DNA from: Hydractinia symbiolongicarpus
Taxonomy: Eukaryota > Cnidaria > Hydrozoa > Anthoathecata > Hydractiniidae
Length of the DNA: 64,000 nt
Direction of reading: 5' to 3'
Assembly: GCF_029227915.1 (NCBI RefSeq)
Contig: NC_079881.1
Coordinates: forward strand, 868,001-932,000
The translations under genes and the position numbers were made by a program. Below, one piece after another: positions 1 to 11,863 of this stretch. Below the pieces are notes generated by a model. The model searched no databases. It was given only the letters and a program-made list of their open reading frames with translations, and had not been told where the DNA came from. Numbering within the stretch: the first letter of the stretch is position 1; each line of letters begins with the position of its first letter.

Positions 1-2220
1 AAGTATACAAAGAAAGTACCCAGGGAGTAAACTTATTTCCCGAACGATTATTTAAATTATTATTTCACCACTAAAGCCCACGAAACTTGTAGTTTTTAAA
101 AATGTTTTCATTTTTGATGAGACGCTGAATAAAAGAAGTTTAATCGCCGGCAAACGAAAACCCGCGATTTCCCGTAAATCCCGGACTCGGCCCGTATAGT
201 CAAAAGTATACAAAGAAAGTACCCAGGGAGTAAACTCATTTCCCGAACGATTTTTTTAATTACTTTTTCATCACTAAAACGCATGAGACTTGTAGTTTTC
301 AGAAATGTTTTCATTTTTGATGAGACGCTTAATGAAAGTGGTGTAATCGCCGGCAAACGAAAATTCGCCATTTCCCGTAAATCCCGGGCTTGGCTTGTAT
401 AGTCGAATGTATACAAAGAAAGTACCCTGTGAGTAAACTCATTTCCTGAACGATTTTTTAAATTATTTTTTCATCACTAAAACGCATGAGACTTGTAGTT
501 TTCAGAAATGTTTTCATTTTTGATGAGACGCTTAATGAAAGTGGTTTAATCGCCGGCAAACGAAAACCTGCGATTTCCCGTAAATCCTGGACTCGGCCCG
601 TATAGTCAAAAGTATACAAAGAAAGTACCCTGGGAGTAAACTCATTTCCCGAACGATTTTTTAAATTATTATTTCACCACCAAAGCCCATGAGACTTGTA
701 GTTTTTAAAAATGTTTTCATTTTTGATGAGACGCTGAATAAAAGAAGTTTAATCGCCGGCAAACGAAAACCCGCGACTTCCCGCAAATCCCGGACTCGAC
801 CCGTATAGTCAAAAGTATACAAAGAAAGTACCCAGGGAGTAAACTCATTTCCAAAACGATTTTTTAAATTATCTTTTCACCACTAAAACGCATGACACTT
901 GTAGTTTTCAAAAATGTTTTCATTTCTGATGAGACGCTGAATAAAAGAGGTTTAATCGCCGGCAAACGAAAACCCGCCATTTCCCGTAAACCCCGGACTC
1001 GGCCCGTATAGTCAAAAGTATACAAAGAAAGTACCCAGGGAGTAAACTTATTTCCCGAACGATTATTTAAATTATTATTTCACCACTAAAGCCCACGAAA
1101 CTTGTAGTTTTTAAAAATGTTTTCATTTTTGATGAGACGCTGAATAAAAGAAGTTTAATCGCCGGCAAACGAAAACCCGCGATTTCCCGTAAATCCGGGA
1201 CTCGGTCCGTATAGTCAAAAGTATACAAAGAAAGTACCCAGGGAGTAAACTCATTTCCCGAACGATTTTTTTAATTACTTTTTCATCACTAAAACGCATG
1301 AGACTTGTAGTTTTCAGAAATGTTTTCATTTTTGATGAGACGCTTAATGAAAGTGGTGTAATCGCCGGCAAACGAAAATTCGCCATTTCCCGTAAATCCC
1401 GGGCTTGGCTTGTATAGTCGAATGTATACAAAGAAAGTACCCTGTGAGTAAACTCATTTCCTGAACGATTTTTTAAATTATTTTTTCATCACTAAAACGC
1501 ATGAGACTTGTAGTTTTCAGAAATGTTTTCATTTTTGATGAGACGCTTAATGAAAGTGGTTTAATCGCCGGCAAACGAAAACCTGCGATTTCCCGTAAAT
1601 CCTGGACTCGGCCCGTATAGTCAAAAGTATACAAAGAAAGTACCCTGGGAGTAAACTCATTTCCCGAACGATTTTTTAAATTATTATTTCACCACCAAAG
1701 CCCATGAGACTTGTAGTTTTTAAAAATGTTTTCATTTTTGATGAGACGCTGAATAAAAGAAGTTTAATCGCCGGCAAACGAAAACCCGCGACTTCCCGCA
1801 AATCCCGGACTCGACCCGTATAGTCAAAAGTATACAAAGAAAGTACCCAGGGAGTAAACTCATTTCCAAAACGATTTTTTAAATTATCTTTTCACCACTA
1901 AAACGCATGACACTTGTAGTTTTCAAAAATGTTTTCATTTCTGATGAGACGCTGAATAAAAGAGGTTTAATCGCCGGCAAACGAAAACCCGCCATTTCCC
2001 GTAAACCCCGGACTCGGCCCGTATAGTCAAAAGTATACAAAGAAAGTACCCAGGGAGTAAACTTATTTCCCGAACGATTATTTAAATTATTATTTCACCA
2101 CTAAAGCCCACGAAACTTGTAGTTTTTAAAAATGTTTTCATTTTTGATGAGACGCTGAATAAAAGAAGTTTAATCGCCGGCAAGCGAAAACCCGCGATTT
2201 CCCGTAAATCCCGGACTCGG
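1..2220. repeat. 5-mer higher-order repeat, period 1015 bp
   Basis: Base 1 corresponds to 1016 and 2031. The first two copies, 1-1015 and 1016-2030, look nearly identical; the only differences I noticed are two bases near 1194-1205. A third copy starts at 2031 and departs near 2184-2225, where a class carrying GGCCCGCATAGTC appears. 1015 is exactly 5 x 203. The near identity means either a very recent duplication or an assembly duplication. Confidence 0.93.
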
Positions 2221-3424
2221 CCCGCATAGTCAAAAGTATACAAAGAAGGTAACCAGGGAGTAAACTCATTTCCCGAACGATTTTTTAAATTATTTTTTCA
2301 CCACTAAAACGCATGACACTTGTAGTTTTCAGAAATGTTTTCATTTTTGATGAGACGCTTAATGAAAGTGGTTTAATCGCCGGCAAACGAAAACCCGCGA
2401 TTTCCCGTAAATCCCAGGCTTGGCCCGTATAGTCGAATGTATACAAAGAAAGTACCCTGTGAGTAAACTCATTTCCAAAACGATTTTTTAAATTATTTTT
2501 TCACCACTAAAACGCATGAGACTTGTAGTTTTCAGAAATGTTTTCATTTTTGATGAGACGCTGAATAAAAGAAGTTTAATCGCCGGCAAACGAAAACCCG
2601 CGACTTCCCGTAAATCCCGGACTCGGCCCGTATAGTCAAAAGTATACAAAGAAGGTAACCAGGGAGTAAACTCATTTCCCGAACGATTTTTTAAATTATT
2701 TTTTCACCACTAAAACGCATGACACTTGTAGTTTTCAGAAATGTTTTCATTTTTGATGAGACGCTTAATGAAAGTGGTTTAATCGCCGGCAAACGAAAAC
2801 CCGCGATTTCCCATAAATCCCAGGATTGGCCCGTATAGTCGAATGTATACAAAGAAAGTACCCTGTGAGTATACTCATTTCCAAAACGATTTTTTAAGTT
2901 ATCTTTTCACCACTAAAACGCATGAGACTTGTAGTTTTCAGAAATGTTTTCATTTTTGATGAGACGCTGAATAAAAGAAGTTTAATCGCCGGCAAACGAA
3001 AACCCGCGACTTCCCGTAAATCCCCGACTCAGCCCGTATAGTCAAAAGTATACAAAGAAAGTACCCAGGGAGTAAACTCATTTCCCGAACGATTTTTTAA
3101 ATTATTTTTTCACCACTAAAACGCATGAAACTTGTAGTTTTTAAAAATGTTTTCATTTTTGATGAGACGCTTAATGAAAGTGGTTTAATCGCCGGCAAAC
3201 GAAAACCTGCGATTTCCCGTAAATCCTGGACTCGGCCCGTATAGTCAAAAGTATACAAAGAAAGTACCCTGGGAGTAAACTCATTTCCCGAACGATTTTT
3301 TAAATTATTATTTCACCACCAAAGCCCATGAGACTTGTAGTTTTTAAAAATGTTTTCATTTTTGATGAGACGCTGAATAAAAGAAGTTTAATCGCCGGCA
3401 AACGAAAACCCGCGACTTCCCGCA

Positions 3425-3580
3425 AATCCCGGACTCGACCCGTATAGTCAAAAGTATACAAAGAAAGTACCCTACTAAAACGCATGACACTTGTAGTTTT
3501 CAAAAATGTTTTCATTTCTGATGAGACGCTGAATAAAAGAGGTTTAATCGCCGGCAAACGAAAACCCGCCATTTCCCGTA
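3425..3580. repeat. Shortened monomer, 47-bp internal deletion
   Basis: At about 3471 the sequence runs GTACCCTACTAAAACGCATG, where complete units have the rest of the GTACCC block, both T tracts and CACC before ACTAAAAC. About 47 bp is absent, including both T6 tracts. The unit is about 156 bp. Boundaries given here are approximate. Confidence 0.9.
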
Positions 3581-4255
3581 AACCCCGGACTCGGCCCGTA
3601 TAGTCAAAAGTATACAAAGAAAGTACCCAGGGAGTAAACTTATTTCCCGAACGATTATTTAAATTATTATTTCACCACTAAAGCCCACGAAGCTTGTAGT
3701 TTTTAAAAATGTTTTCATTTTTGATGAGACGCTGAATAAAAGAAGTTTAATCGCCGGCAAACGAAAACCCGCGATTTCCCGTAAATCCCGGACTCGGCCC
3801 GCATAGTCAAAAGTATACAAAGAAGGTAACCAGGGAGTAAACTCATTTCCCGAACGATTTTTTAAATTATTTTTTCACCACTAAAACGCATGACACTTGT
3901 AGTTTTCAGAAATGTTTTCATTTTTGATGAGACGCTTAATGAAAGTGGTTTAATCGCCGGCAAACGAAAACCCGCGATTTCCCGTAAATCCCAGGCTTGG
4001 CCCGTATAGTCGAATGTATACAAAGAAAGTACCCTGTGAGTAAACTCATTTCCAAAACGATTTTTTAAATTATTTTTTCACCACTAAAACGCATGACACT
4101 TGTAGTTTTCAGAAATGTTTTCATTTTTGATGAGACGCTTAATGAAAGTGGTTTAATCGCCGGCAAACGAAAACCCGCGATTTCCCATAAATCCCAGGAT
4201 TGGCCCGTATAGTCGAATGTATACAAAGAAAGTACCCTGTGAGTATACTCATTTC

Positions 4256-4295
4256 CAAAACGATTTTTTAAGTTATCTTAAAACGCATGAGACTT
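4256..4295. repeat. 9-bp deletion within a monomer
   Basis: The unit reads GTTATCTTAAAACGC near 4272-4286, where the sister copies at about 2898 and 5886 read GTTATCTTTTCACCACTAAA. The missing 9 bp accounts exactly for the 1412-bp HOR offset (7 x 203 minus 9). Confidence 0.85.
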
Positions 4296-4631
4296 GTAGT
4301 TTTCAGAAATGTTTTCATTTTTGATGAGACGCTGAATAAAAGAAGTTTAATCGCCGGCAAACGAAAACCCGCGACTTCCCGTAAATCCCCGACTCAGCCC
4401 GTATAGTCAAAAGTATACAAAGAAAGTACCCAGGGAGTAAACTCATTTCCCGAACGATTTTTTAAATTATTTTTTCACCACTAAAACGCATGAAACTTGT
4501 AGTTTTTAAAAATGTTTTCATTTTTGATGAGACGCTTAATGAAAGTGGTTTAATCGCCGGCAAACGAAAACCTGCGATTTCCCGTAAATCCTGGACTCGG
4601 CCCGTATAGTCAAAAGTATACAAAGAAAGTA

Positions 4632-7600
4632 CCCTGGGAGTAAACTCATTTCCCGAACGATTTTTTAAATTATTATTTCACCACCAAAGCCCATGAGACT
4701 TGTAGTTTTTAAAAATGTTTTCATTTTTGATGAGACGCTGAATAAAAGAAGTTTAATCGCCGGCAAACGAAAACCCGCGACTTCCCGCAAATCCCGGACT
4801 CGACCCGTATAGTCAAAAGTATACAAAGAAAGTACCCAGGGAGTAAACTCATTTCCAAAACGATTTTTTAAATTATCTTTTCACCACTAAAACGCATGAC
4901 ACTTGTAGTTTTCAAAAATGTTTTTATTTCTGATGAGACGCTGAATAAAAGAGGTTTAATCGCCGGCAAACGAAAACCCGCCATTTCCCGTAAACCCCGG
5001 ACTCGGCCCGTATAGTCAAAAGTATACAAAGAAAGTACCCAGGGAGTAAACTTATTTCCCGAACGATTATTTAAATTATTATTTCACCACTAAAGCCCAC
5101 GAAACTTGTAGTTTTTAAAAATGTTTTCATTTTTGATGAGACGCTGAATAAAAGAAGTTTAATCGCCGGCAAACGAAAACCCGCGATTTCCCGTAAATCC
5201 CGGACTCGGCCCGCATAGTCAAAAGTATACAAAGAAGGTAACCAGGGAGTAAACTCATTTCCCGAACGATTTTTTAAATTATTTTTTCACCACTAAAACG
5301 CATGACACTTGTAGTTTTCAGAAATGTTTTCATTTTTGATGAGACGCTTAATGAAAGTGGTTTAATCGCCGGCAAACGAAAACCCGCGATTTCCCGTAAA
5401 TCCCAGGCTTGGCCCGTATAGTCGAATGTATACAAAGAAAGTACCCTGTGAGTAAACTCATTTCCAAAACGATTTTTTAAATTATTTTTTCACCACTAAA
5501 ACGCATGAGACTTGTAGTTTTCAGAAATGTTTTCATTTTTGATGAGACGCTGAATAAAAGAAGTTTAATCGCCGGCAAACGAAAACCCGCGACTTCCCGT
5601 AAATCCCGGACTCGGCCCGTATAGTCAAAAGTATACAAAGAAGGTAACCAGGGAGTAAACTCATTTCCCGAACGATTTTTTAAATTATTTTTTCACCACT
5701 AAAACGCATGACACTTGTAGTTTTCAGAAATGTTTTCATTTTTGATGAGACGCTTAATGAAAGTGGTTTAATCGCCGGCAAACGAAAACCCGCGATTTCC
5801 CATAAATCCCAGGATTGGCCCGTATAGTCGAATGTATACAAAGAAAGTACCCTGTGAGTATACTCATTTCCAAAACGATTTTTTAAGTTATCTTTTCACC
5901 ACTAAAACGCATGAGACTTGTAGTTTTCAGAAATGTTTTCATTTTTGATGAGACGCTGAATAAAAGAAGTTTAATCGCCGGCAAACGAAAACCCGCGACT
6001 TCCCGTAAATCCCCGACTCAGCCCGTATAGTCAAAAGTATACAAAGAAAGTACCCAGGGAGTAAACTCATTTCCCGAACGATTTTTTAAATTATTTTTTC
6101 ACCACTAAAACGCATGAAACTTGTAGTTTTTAAAAATGTTTTCATTTTTGATGAGATGCTGAATAAAAGAAGTTTAATCGCCGGGAAAGAAAACCCGCGA
6201 TTTCCCGTAAATCCCAGACTCGGACCGTATAGTCAAAAGTATACAAAGAAGGTACCCAGGGAGTAAACTCATTTCCCGAACGATTTTTTAAATTATTATT
6301 TAACCACTAAAGCCCATGAGACTTGTAGTTTTTAAAAATGTTTTCACTTTTGATGACACGCTGAATAAAAGAAGTTTAATCGCCGGCAAACGAAAACCCG
6401 CAACTTCCCGGAAAATCCCCGACTCGGCCCGTATAGTCAAAAGTATACAAAGAAAGTACCCAGGGAGTAAACTCATTTCCAAAACGATTTTTCAAATTAT
6501 CTTTTCACCACTAAAACGCATGAGACTTGTAGTTTTCAAAAATGTTTTCATTTTTGATGAGACGCTGAATAAAAGAAGTTTAATCGCCGGGAAACGAAAA
6601 CCCGCCATTTCCCGTAAACCCCGGACTCGACCCGTATAGTCAAAAGTATACAAAGAAAGTACCCAGGGAGTAAACTCATTTCCCGAACGATTTTTTAAAT
6701 TATTATTTCACCACTAAAACGCATGAGACTTGTAGTTTTCAGAAATGTTTTCATTTTTGATGAGACGCTTAATGAAAGTGGTTTAATCGCCGGCAAACGA
6801 AAACCCGCGATTTCCCATAAATCCCAGGATTGGCCCGTATAGTCGAATGTATACAAAGAAAGTACCCTGGGAGTAAACTCATTTCCCGAACGATTTTTTA
6901 AATTATTATTTCACCACCAAAGCCCATGAGACTTGTAGTTTTTAAAAATGTTTTCATTTTTGATGAGACGCTGAATAAAAGAAGTTTAATCGCCGGCAAA
7001 CGAAAACCCGCGACTTCCCGCAAATCCCGGACTCGACCCGTATAGTCAAAAGTATACAAAGAAAGTACCCAGGGAGTAAACTCATTTCCAAAACGATTTT
7101 TTAAATTATCTTTTCACCACTAAAACGCATGACACTTGTAGTTTTCAAAAATGTTTTCATTTCTGATGAGACGCTGAATAAAAGAGGTTTAATCGCCGGC
7201 AAACGAAAACCCGCCATTTCCCGTAAACCCCGGACTCGGCCCGTATAGTCAAAAGTATACAAAGAAAGTACCCAGGGAGTAAACTTATTTCCCGAACGAT
7301 TATTTAAATTATTATTTCACCACTAAAGCCCACGAAACTTGTAGTTTTTAAAAATGTTTTCATTTTTGATGAGACGCTGAATAAAAGAAGTTTAATCGCC
7401 GGCAAACGAAAACCCGCGATTTCCCGTAAATCCCGGACTCGGCCCGCATAGTCAAAAGTATACAAAGAAGGTAACCAGGGAGTAAACTCATTTCCCGAAC
7501 GATTTTTTAAATTATTTTTTCACCACTAAAACGCATGACACTTGTAGTTTTCAGAAATGTTTTCATTTTTGATGAGACGCTTAATGAAAGTGGTTTAATC

Positions 7601-8907
7601 GCCGGCAAACGAAAACCCGCGATTTCCCGTAAATCCCAGGCTTGGCCCGTATAGTCGAATGTATACAAAGAAAGTACCCTGTGAGTAAACTCATTTCCAA
7701 AACGATTTTTTGAATTATTTTTTCACCACTAAAACGCATGAGACTTGTAGTTTTCAGAAATGTTTTCATTTTTGATGAGACGCTGAATAAAAGAAGTTTA
7801 ATCGCCGGCAAACGAAAACCCGCGACTTCCCGTAAATCCCGGACTCGGCCCGTATAGTCAAAAGTATACAAAGAAGGTAACCAGGGAGTAAACTCATTTC
7901 CCGAACGATTTTTTAAATTATTTTTTCACCACTAAAACGCATGACACTTGTAGTTTTCAGAAATGTTTTCATTTTTGATGAGACGCTTAATGAAAGTGGT
8001 TTAATCGCCGGCAAACGAAAACCCGCGATTTCCCATAAATCCCAGGATTGGCCCGTATAGTCGAATGTATACAAAGAAAGTACCCTGTGAGTATACTCAT
8101 TTCCAAAACGATTTTTTAAGTTATCTTTTCACCACTAAAACGCATGAGACTTGTAGTTTTCAGAAATGTTTTCATTTTTGATGAGACGCTGAATAAAAGA
8201 AGTTTAATCGCCGGCAAACGAAAACCCGCGACTTCCCGTAAATCCCCGACTCAGCCCGTATAGTCAAAAGTATACAAAGAAAGTACCCAGGGAGTAAACT
8301 CATTTCCCGAACGATTTTTTAAATTATTTTTTCACCACTAAAACGCATGAAACTTGTAGTTTTTAAAAATGTTTTCATTTTTGATGAGATGCTGAATAAA
8401 AGAAGTTTAATCGTCGGGAAAGAAAACCCGCGATTTCCCGTAAATCCCAGACTCGGACCGTATAGTCAAAAGTATACAAAGAAGGTACCCAGGGAGTAAA
8501 CTCATTTCCCGAACGATTTTTTAAATTATTATTTAACCACTAAAGCCCATGAGACTTGTAGTTTTTAAAAATGTTTTCACTTTTGATGACACGCTGAATA
8601 AAAGAAGTTTAATCGCCGGCAAACGAAAACCCGCAACTTCCCGGAAAATCCCCGACTCGGCCCGTATAGTCAAAAGTATACAAAGAAAGTACCCAGGGAG
8701 TAAACTCATTTCCAAAACGATTTTTCAAATTATCTTTTCACCACTAAAACGCATGAGACTTGTAGTTTTCAAAAATGTTTTCATTTTTGATGAGACGCTG
8801 AATAAAAGAAGTTTAATCGCCGGGAAACGAAAACCCGCCATTTCCCGTAAACCCCGGACTCGACCCGTATAGTCAAAAGTATACAAAGAAAGTACCCAGG
8901 GAGTAAA
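4632..8907. repeat. 11-mer higher-order repeat, period 2233 bp
   Basis: The block beginning CCCTGGGAGTAAAC at 4632 recurs at 6865, an offset of 2233, exactly 11 x 203. The GAAGGTAACC markers at 5237 and 5643 recur at 7470 and 7876 with the same offset. Homology runs from about 4632 to 6679 in the first copy and 6865 to 8908 in the second. Both copies share a one-base deletion in the CCGGGAAAG block (about 6182 and 8415). The second copy ends where a class D unit begins. Confidence 0.9.
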
Positions 8908-10241
8908 CTGTTTTTCCGAGCGATTTTTTAAATTATTTTTTCTACACTAAAACGCATGAGACTTGTAGTTTACAAAAATGTTTTCATTTTCGATGAGACG
9001 CTGAATAAAAGAAGTTTAATCGCCGGCAAACGAAAACCTGCGATTTCCCGTAAATCCTGGACTCGGCCCGTATAGTCAAAAGTATACAAAGAAAGTACCC
9101 TGGGAGTAAACTCATTTCCCGAACGATTTTTTAAATTATTATTTCACCACTAAAGCCCATGAGACTTGTAGTTTTTAAAAATATTTTCATTTTTGATGAG
9201 ACGCTGAATAAAAGAAGTTTAATCGCCGGCAAACGAAAACCCGCGACTTCCCGTAAATCCCGGACTCGGCCCGTATAGTCAAAAGTATACAAAGAAAGTA
9301 CCCAGGGAGTAAACTCATTTCCAAAACGATTTTTTAAATTATCTTTTCACCACTAAAACGCATAACACTTGTAGTTTTCAAAAATGTTTTCATTTCTGAT
9401 GAGACGCTGAATAAAAGAGGTTTAATCGCCGGCAAACGAAAACCCGCCATTTCCCGTAAACCCCGGACTCGGCCCGTATAGTCAAAAGTATACAAAGAAA
9501 GTACCCAGGGAGTAAACTCATTTCTCGAACGATTTTTTAAATTATTTTTTCACCACTAAAACGCATGAGACTTGTAGTTTTCAGAAATGTCTTCATTTCT
9601 GATGAGACGCTGAATAAAAGAGGTTTAATCGCCGGCAAACGAAAACCCGCCATTTCCCGTAAACCCCGGACTCGGCCCGTATAGTCAAAAGTATACAAAG
9701 AAAGTACCCAGGGAGTAAACTCATTTCTCGAACGATTTTTTAAATTATTATTTCACCACTAAAGCCCATGAGACTTGTAGTTTTTAAAAATGTTTTCATT
9801 TTTGATGAGATGCTGAATAAAAGAAGTTTAATCGCCGGCAAAAGAAAACCCGCGATTTTCCGTAAATCCCGGACTCGGACCGTATAGTCAAAAGTATACA
9901 AAGAAGGTACCCTGTGAGTAAACTCATTTCCCGAACGATTGTTTAAATTATTTTTTCATCACTAAAACGCATGAGACTTGCGGTTTTCAGAAATGTTTTC
10001 ATTTTTGATAAGACGCTTAATGAAAGTGGTTTAATCGCCGGCAAAAGAAAACCCGCGATTTTCCGTAAATCCCGGACTCGGACCGTATAGTCAAAAGTAT
10101 ACAAAGAAAGTACCCAGGGAGTAAACTCTTTTCCCGAACGATTTTTTTAATTATTTTTTCATCACTAAAACGCATGAGACTTGTAGTTTTCAGAAATGTT
10201 TTCATTTTTGATGAGACGCTTAATGAAAGTGGTTTAATCAC
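8908..10241. repeat. Satellite segment without a clear HOR period
   Basis: About 6.5 monomers of mixed classes. Neighbouring units repeat in places; the class C block with CCATTTCCCGTAAACCCC recurs at about 9448 and 9651, one monomer apart. I cannot assign a longer period. No other feature is seen. Confidence 0.7.
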
Positions 10242-11863
10242 CGGCAAACGAAAACCTGCCATTTCCCGTAAATCCCGGGCTTGGCTTGTATAGTCAAATG
10301 TATACAAAGAAAGTACCCTGTGAGTAAACTCATTTCCCGAACGATTGTTTAAATTATTTTTTCATCACTAAAACGCATGAGACTTGTAGTTTTCAGAAAT
10401 GTTTTCATTTTTGATAAGACGCTTAATGAAAGTGGTTTAATCGCCGGCAAACGAAAACCCGCGATTTGCCGTACATCTCGGGCTTGGCCCGTATAGTCGA
10501 ATGTATACAAATAAAGTACCCAGGGAGTAAACTCATTTCCCGAACGATTTTTTAAATTATTATTTAACCACTAAAGCCCATGAGACTTGTAGTTTTTAAA
10601 AATGTTTTCACTTTTGATGACACGCTGAATAAAAGACGTTTAATCGCAGGCAAACGAAAATCCGCAACTTCCCGGAAAATCCCCGACTCGGCCCGTATAG
10701 TCAAAAGTATACAAAGAAAGTACCCAGGGAGTAAACGCGATTTTTTAAATTATCTTTTCACCACTAAAACGCATGAGACTTGTAGTTTTCAAAAATGTTT
10801 TCATTTTTGATGAGACGCTGAATAAAAGAAGTTTAATCGCCGGCAAACGAAAACCCGCCATTTCCCGTAAACCCCGGACTCGGCCCGTATAGTCAAAAGT
10901 ATACAAAGAAAGTACCTAGGGAGTAAACTCTCTTTCCGAGCGATTTTTTAAATTATTTTTCCTACACTAAAAGGCATGAGACTTGTAGTTTACAAAAATG
11001 TTTTCATTTTTGATGAGACGCTGAATAAAAGAAGTTTAATCGCCGGCAAACGAAAACCTGCCATTTCCCGTAAATCCCGGGCTTGGCTTGTATAGTCAAA
11101 TGTATACAAAGAAAGTACCCTGTGAGTAAACTCATTTCCCGAACGATTGTTTAAATTATTTTTTCATCACTAAAACGCATGAGACTTGTAGTTTTCAGAA
11201 ATGTTTTCATTTTTGATAAGACGCTTAATGAAAGTGGTTTAATCGCCGGCAAACGAAAACCCGCGATTTGCCGTACATCTCGGGCTTGGCCCGTATAGTC
11301 GAATGTATACAAATAAAGTACCCAGGGAGTAAACTCATTTCCCGAACGATTTTTTAAATTATTATTTAACCACTAAAGCCCATGAGACTTGTAGTTTTTA
11401 AAAATGTTTTCACTTTTGATGACACGCTGAATAAAAGACGTTTAATCGCAGGCAAACGAAAATCCGCAACTTCCCGGAAAATCCCCGACTCGGCCCGTAT
11501 AGTCAAAAGTATACAAAGAAAGTACCCAGGGAGTAAACGCGATTTTTTAAATTATCTTTTCACCACTAAAACGCATGAGACTTGTAGTTTTCAAAAATGT
11601 TTTCATTTTTGATGAGACGCTGAATAAAAGAAGTTTAATCGCCGGCAAACGAAAACCCGCCATTTCCCGTAAACCCCGGACTCGGCCCGTATAGTCAAAA
11701 GTATACAAAGAAAGTACCTAGGGAGTAAACTCTCTTTCCGAGCGATTTTTTAAATTATTTTTCCTACACTAAAAGGCATGAGACTTGTAGTTTACAAAAA
11801 TGTTTTCATTTTTGATGAGACGCTGAATAAAAGAAGTTTAATCGCCGGCAAACGAAAACCTGC
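10242..11863. repeat. 4-mer higher-order repeat, period 802 bp
   Basis: Two copies, about 10242-11043 and 11044-11863, offset 802. That is 4 x 203 minus 10. The missing 10 bp is visible in both copies as GTAAACGCGATTTTTT (about 10733 and 11535), where full units have GTAAACTCATTTCCAAAACG before the T tract. Because the deletion is in both copies, it predates the duplication. Confidence 0.92.

Larger units (their letters stand above)
2221..4631. repeat. Variable-length HOR segment with two shortened monomers
   Basis: Rare variant GAAGGTAACC marks related segments at about 2248, 2654, 3825 and, beyond this segment, 5237. The offset 2248 to 3825 is 1577 bp (8 x 203 minus 47) and 3825 to 5237 is 1412 bp (7 x 203 minus 9). 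The missing 47 and 9 bp correspond to two visible deletions, one near 3471 and one near 4277. The segment is a series of imperfect copies of the same HOR with different numbers of monomers. Confidence 0.85.
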
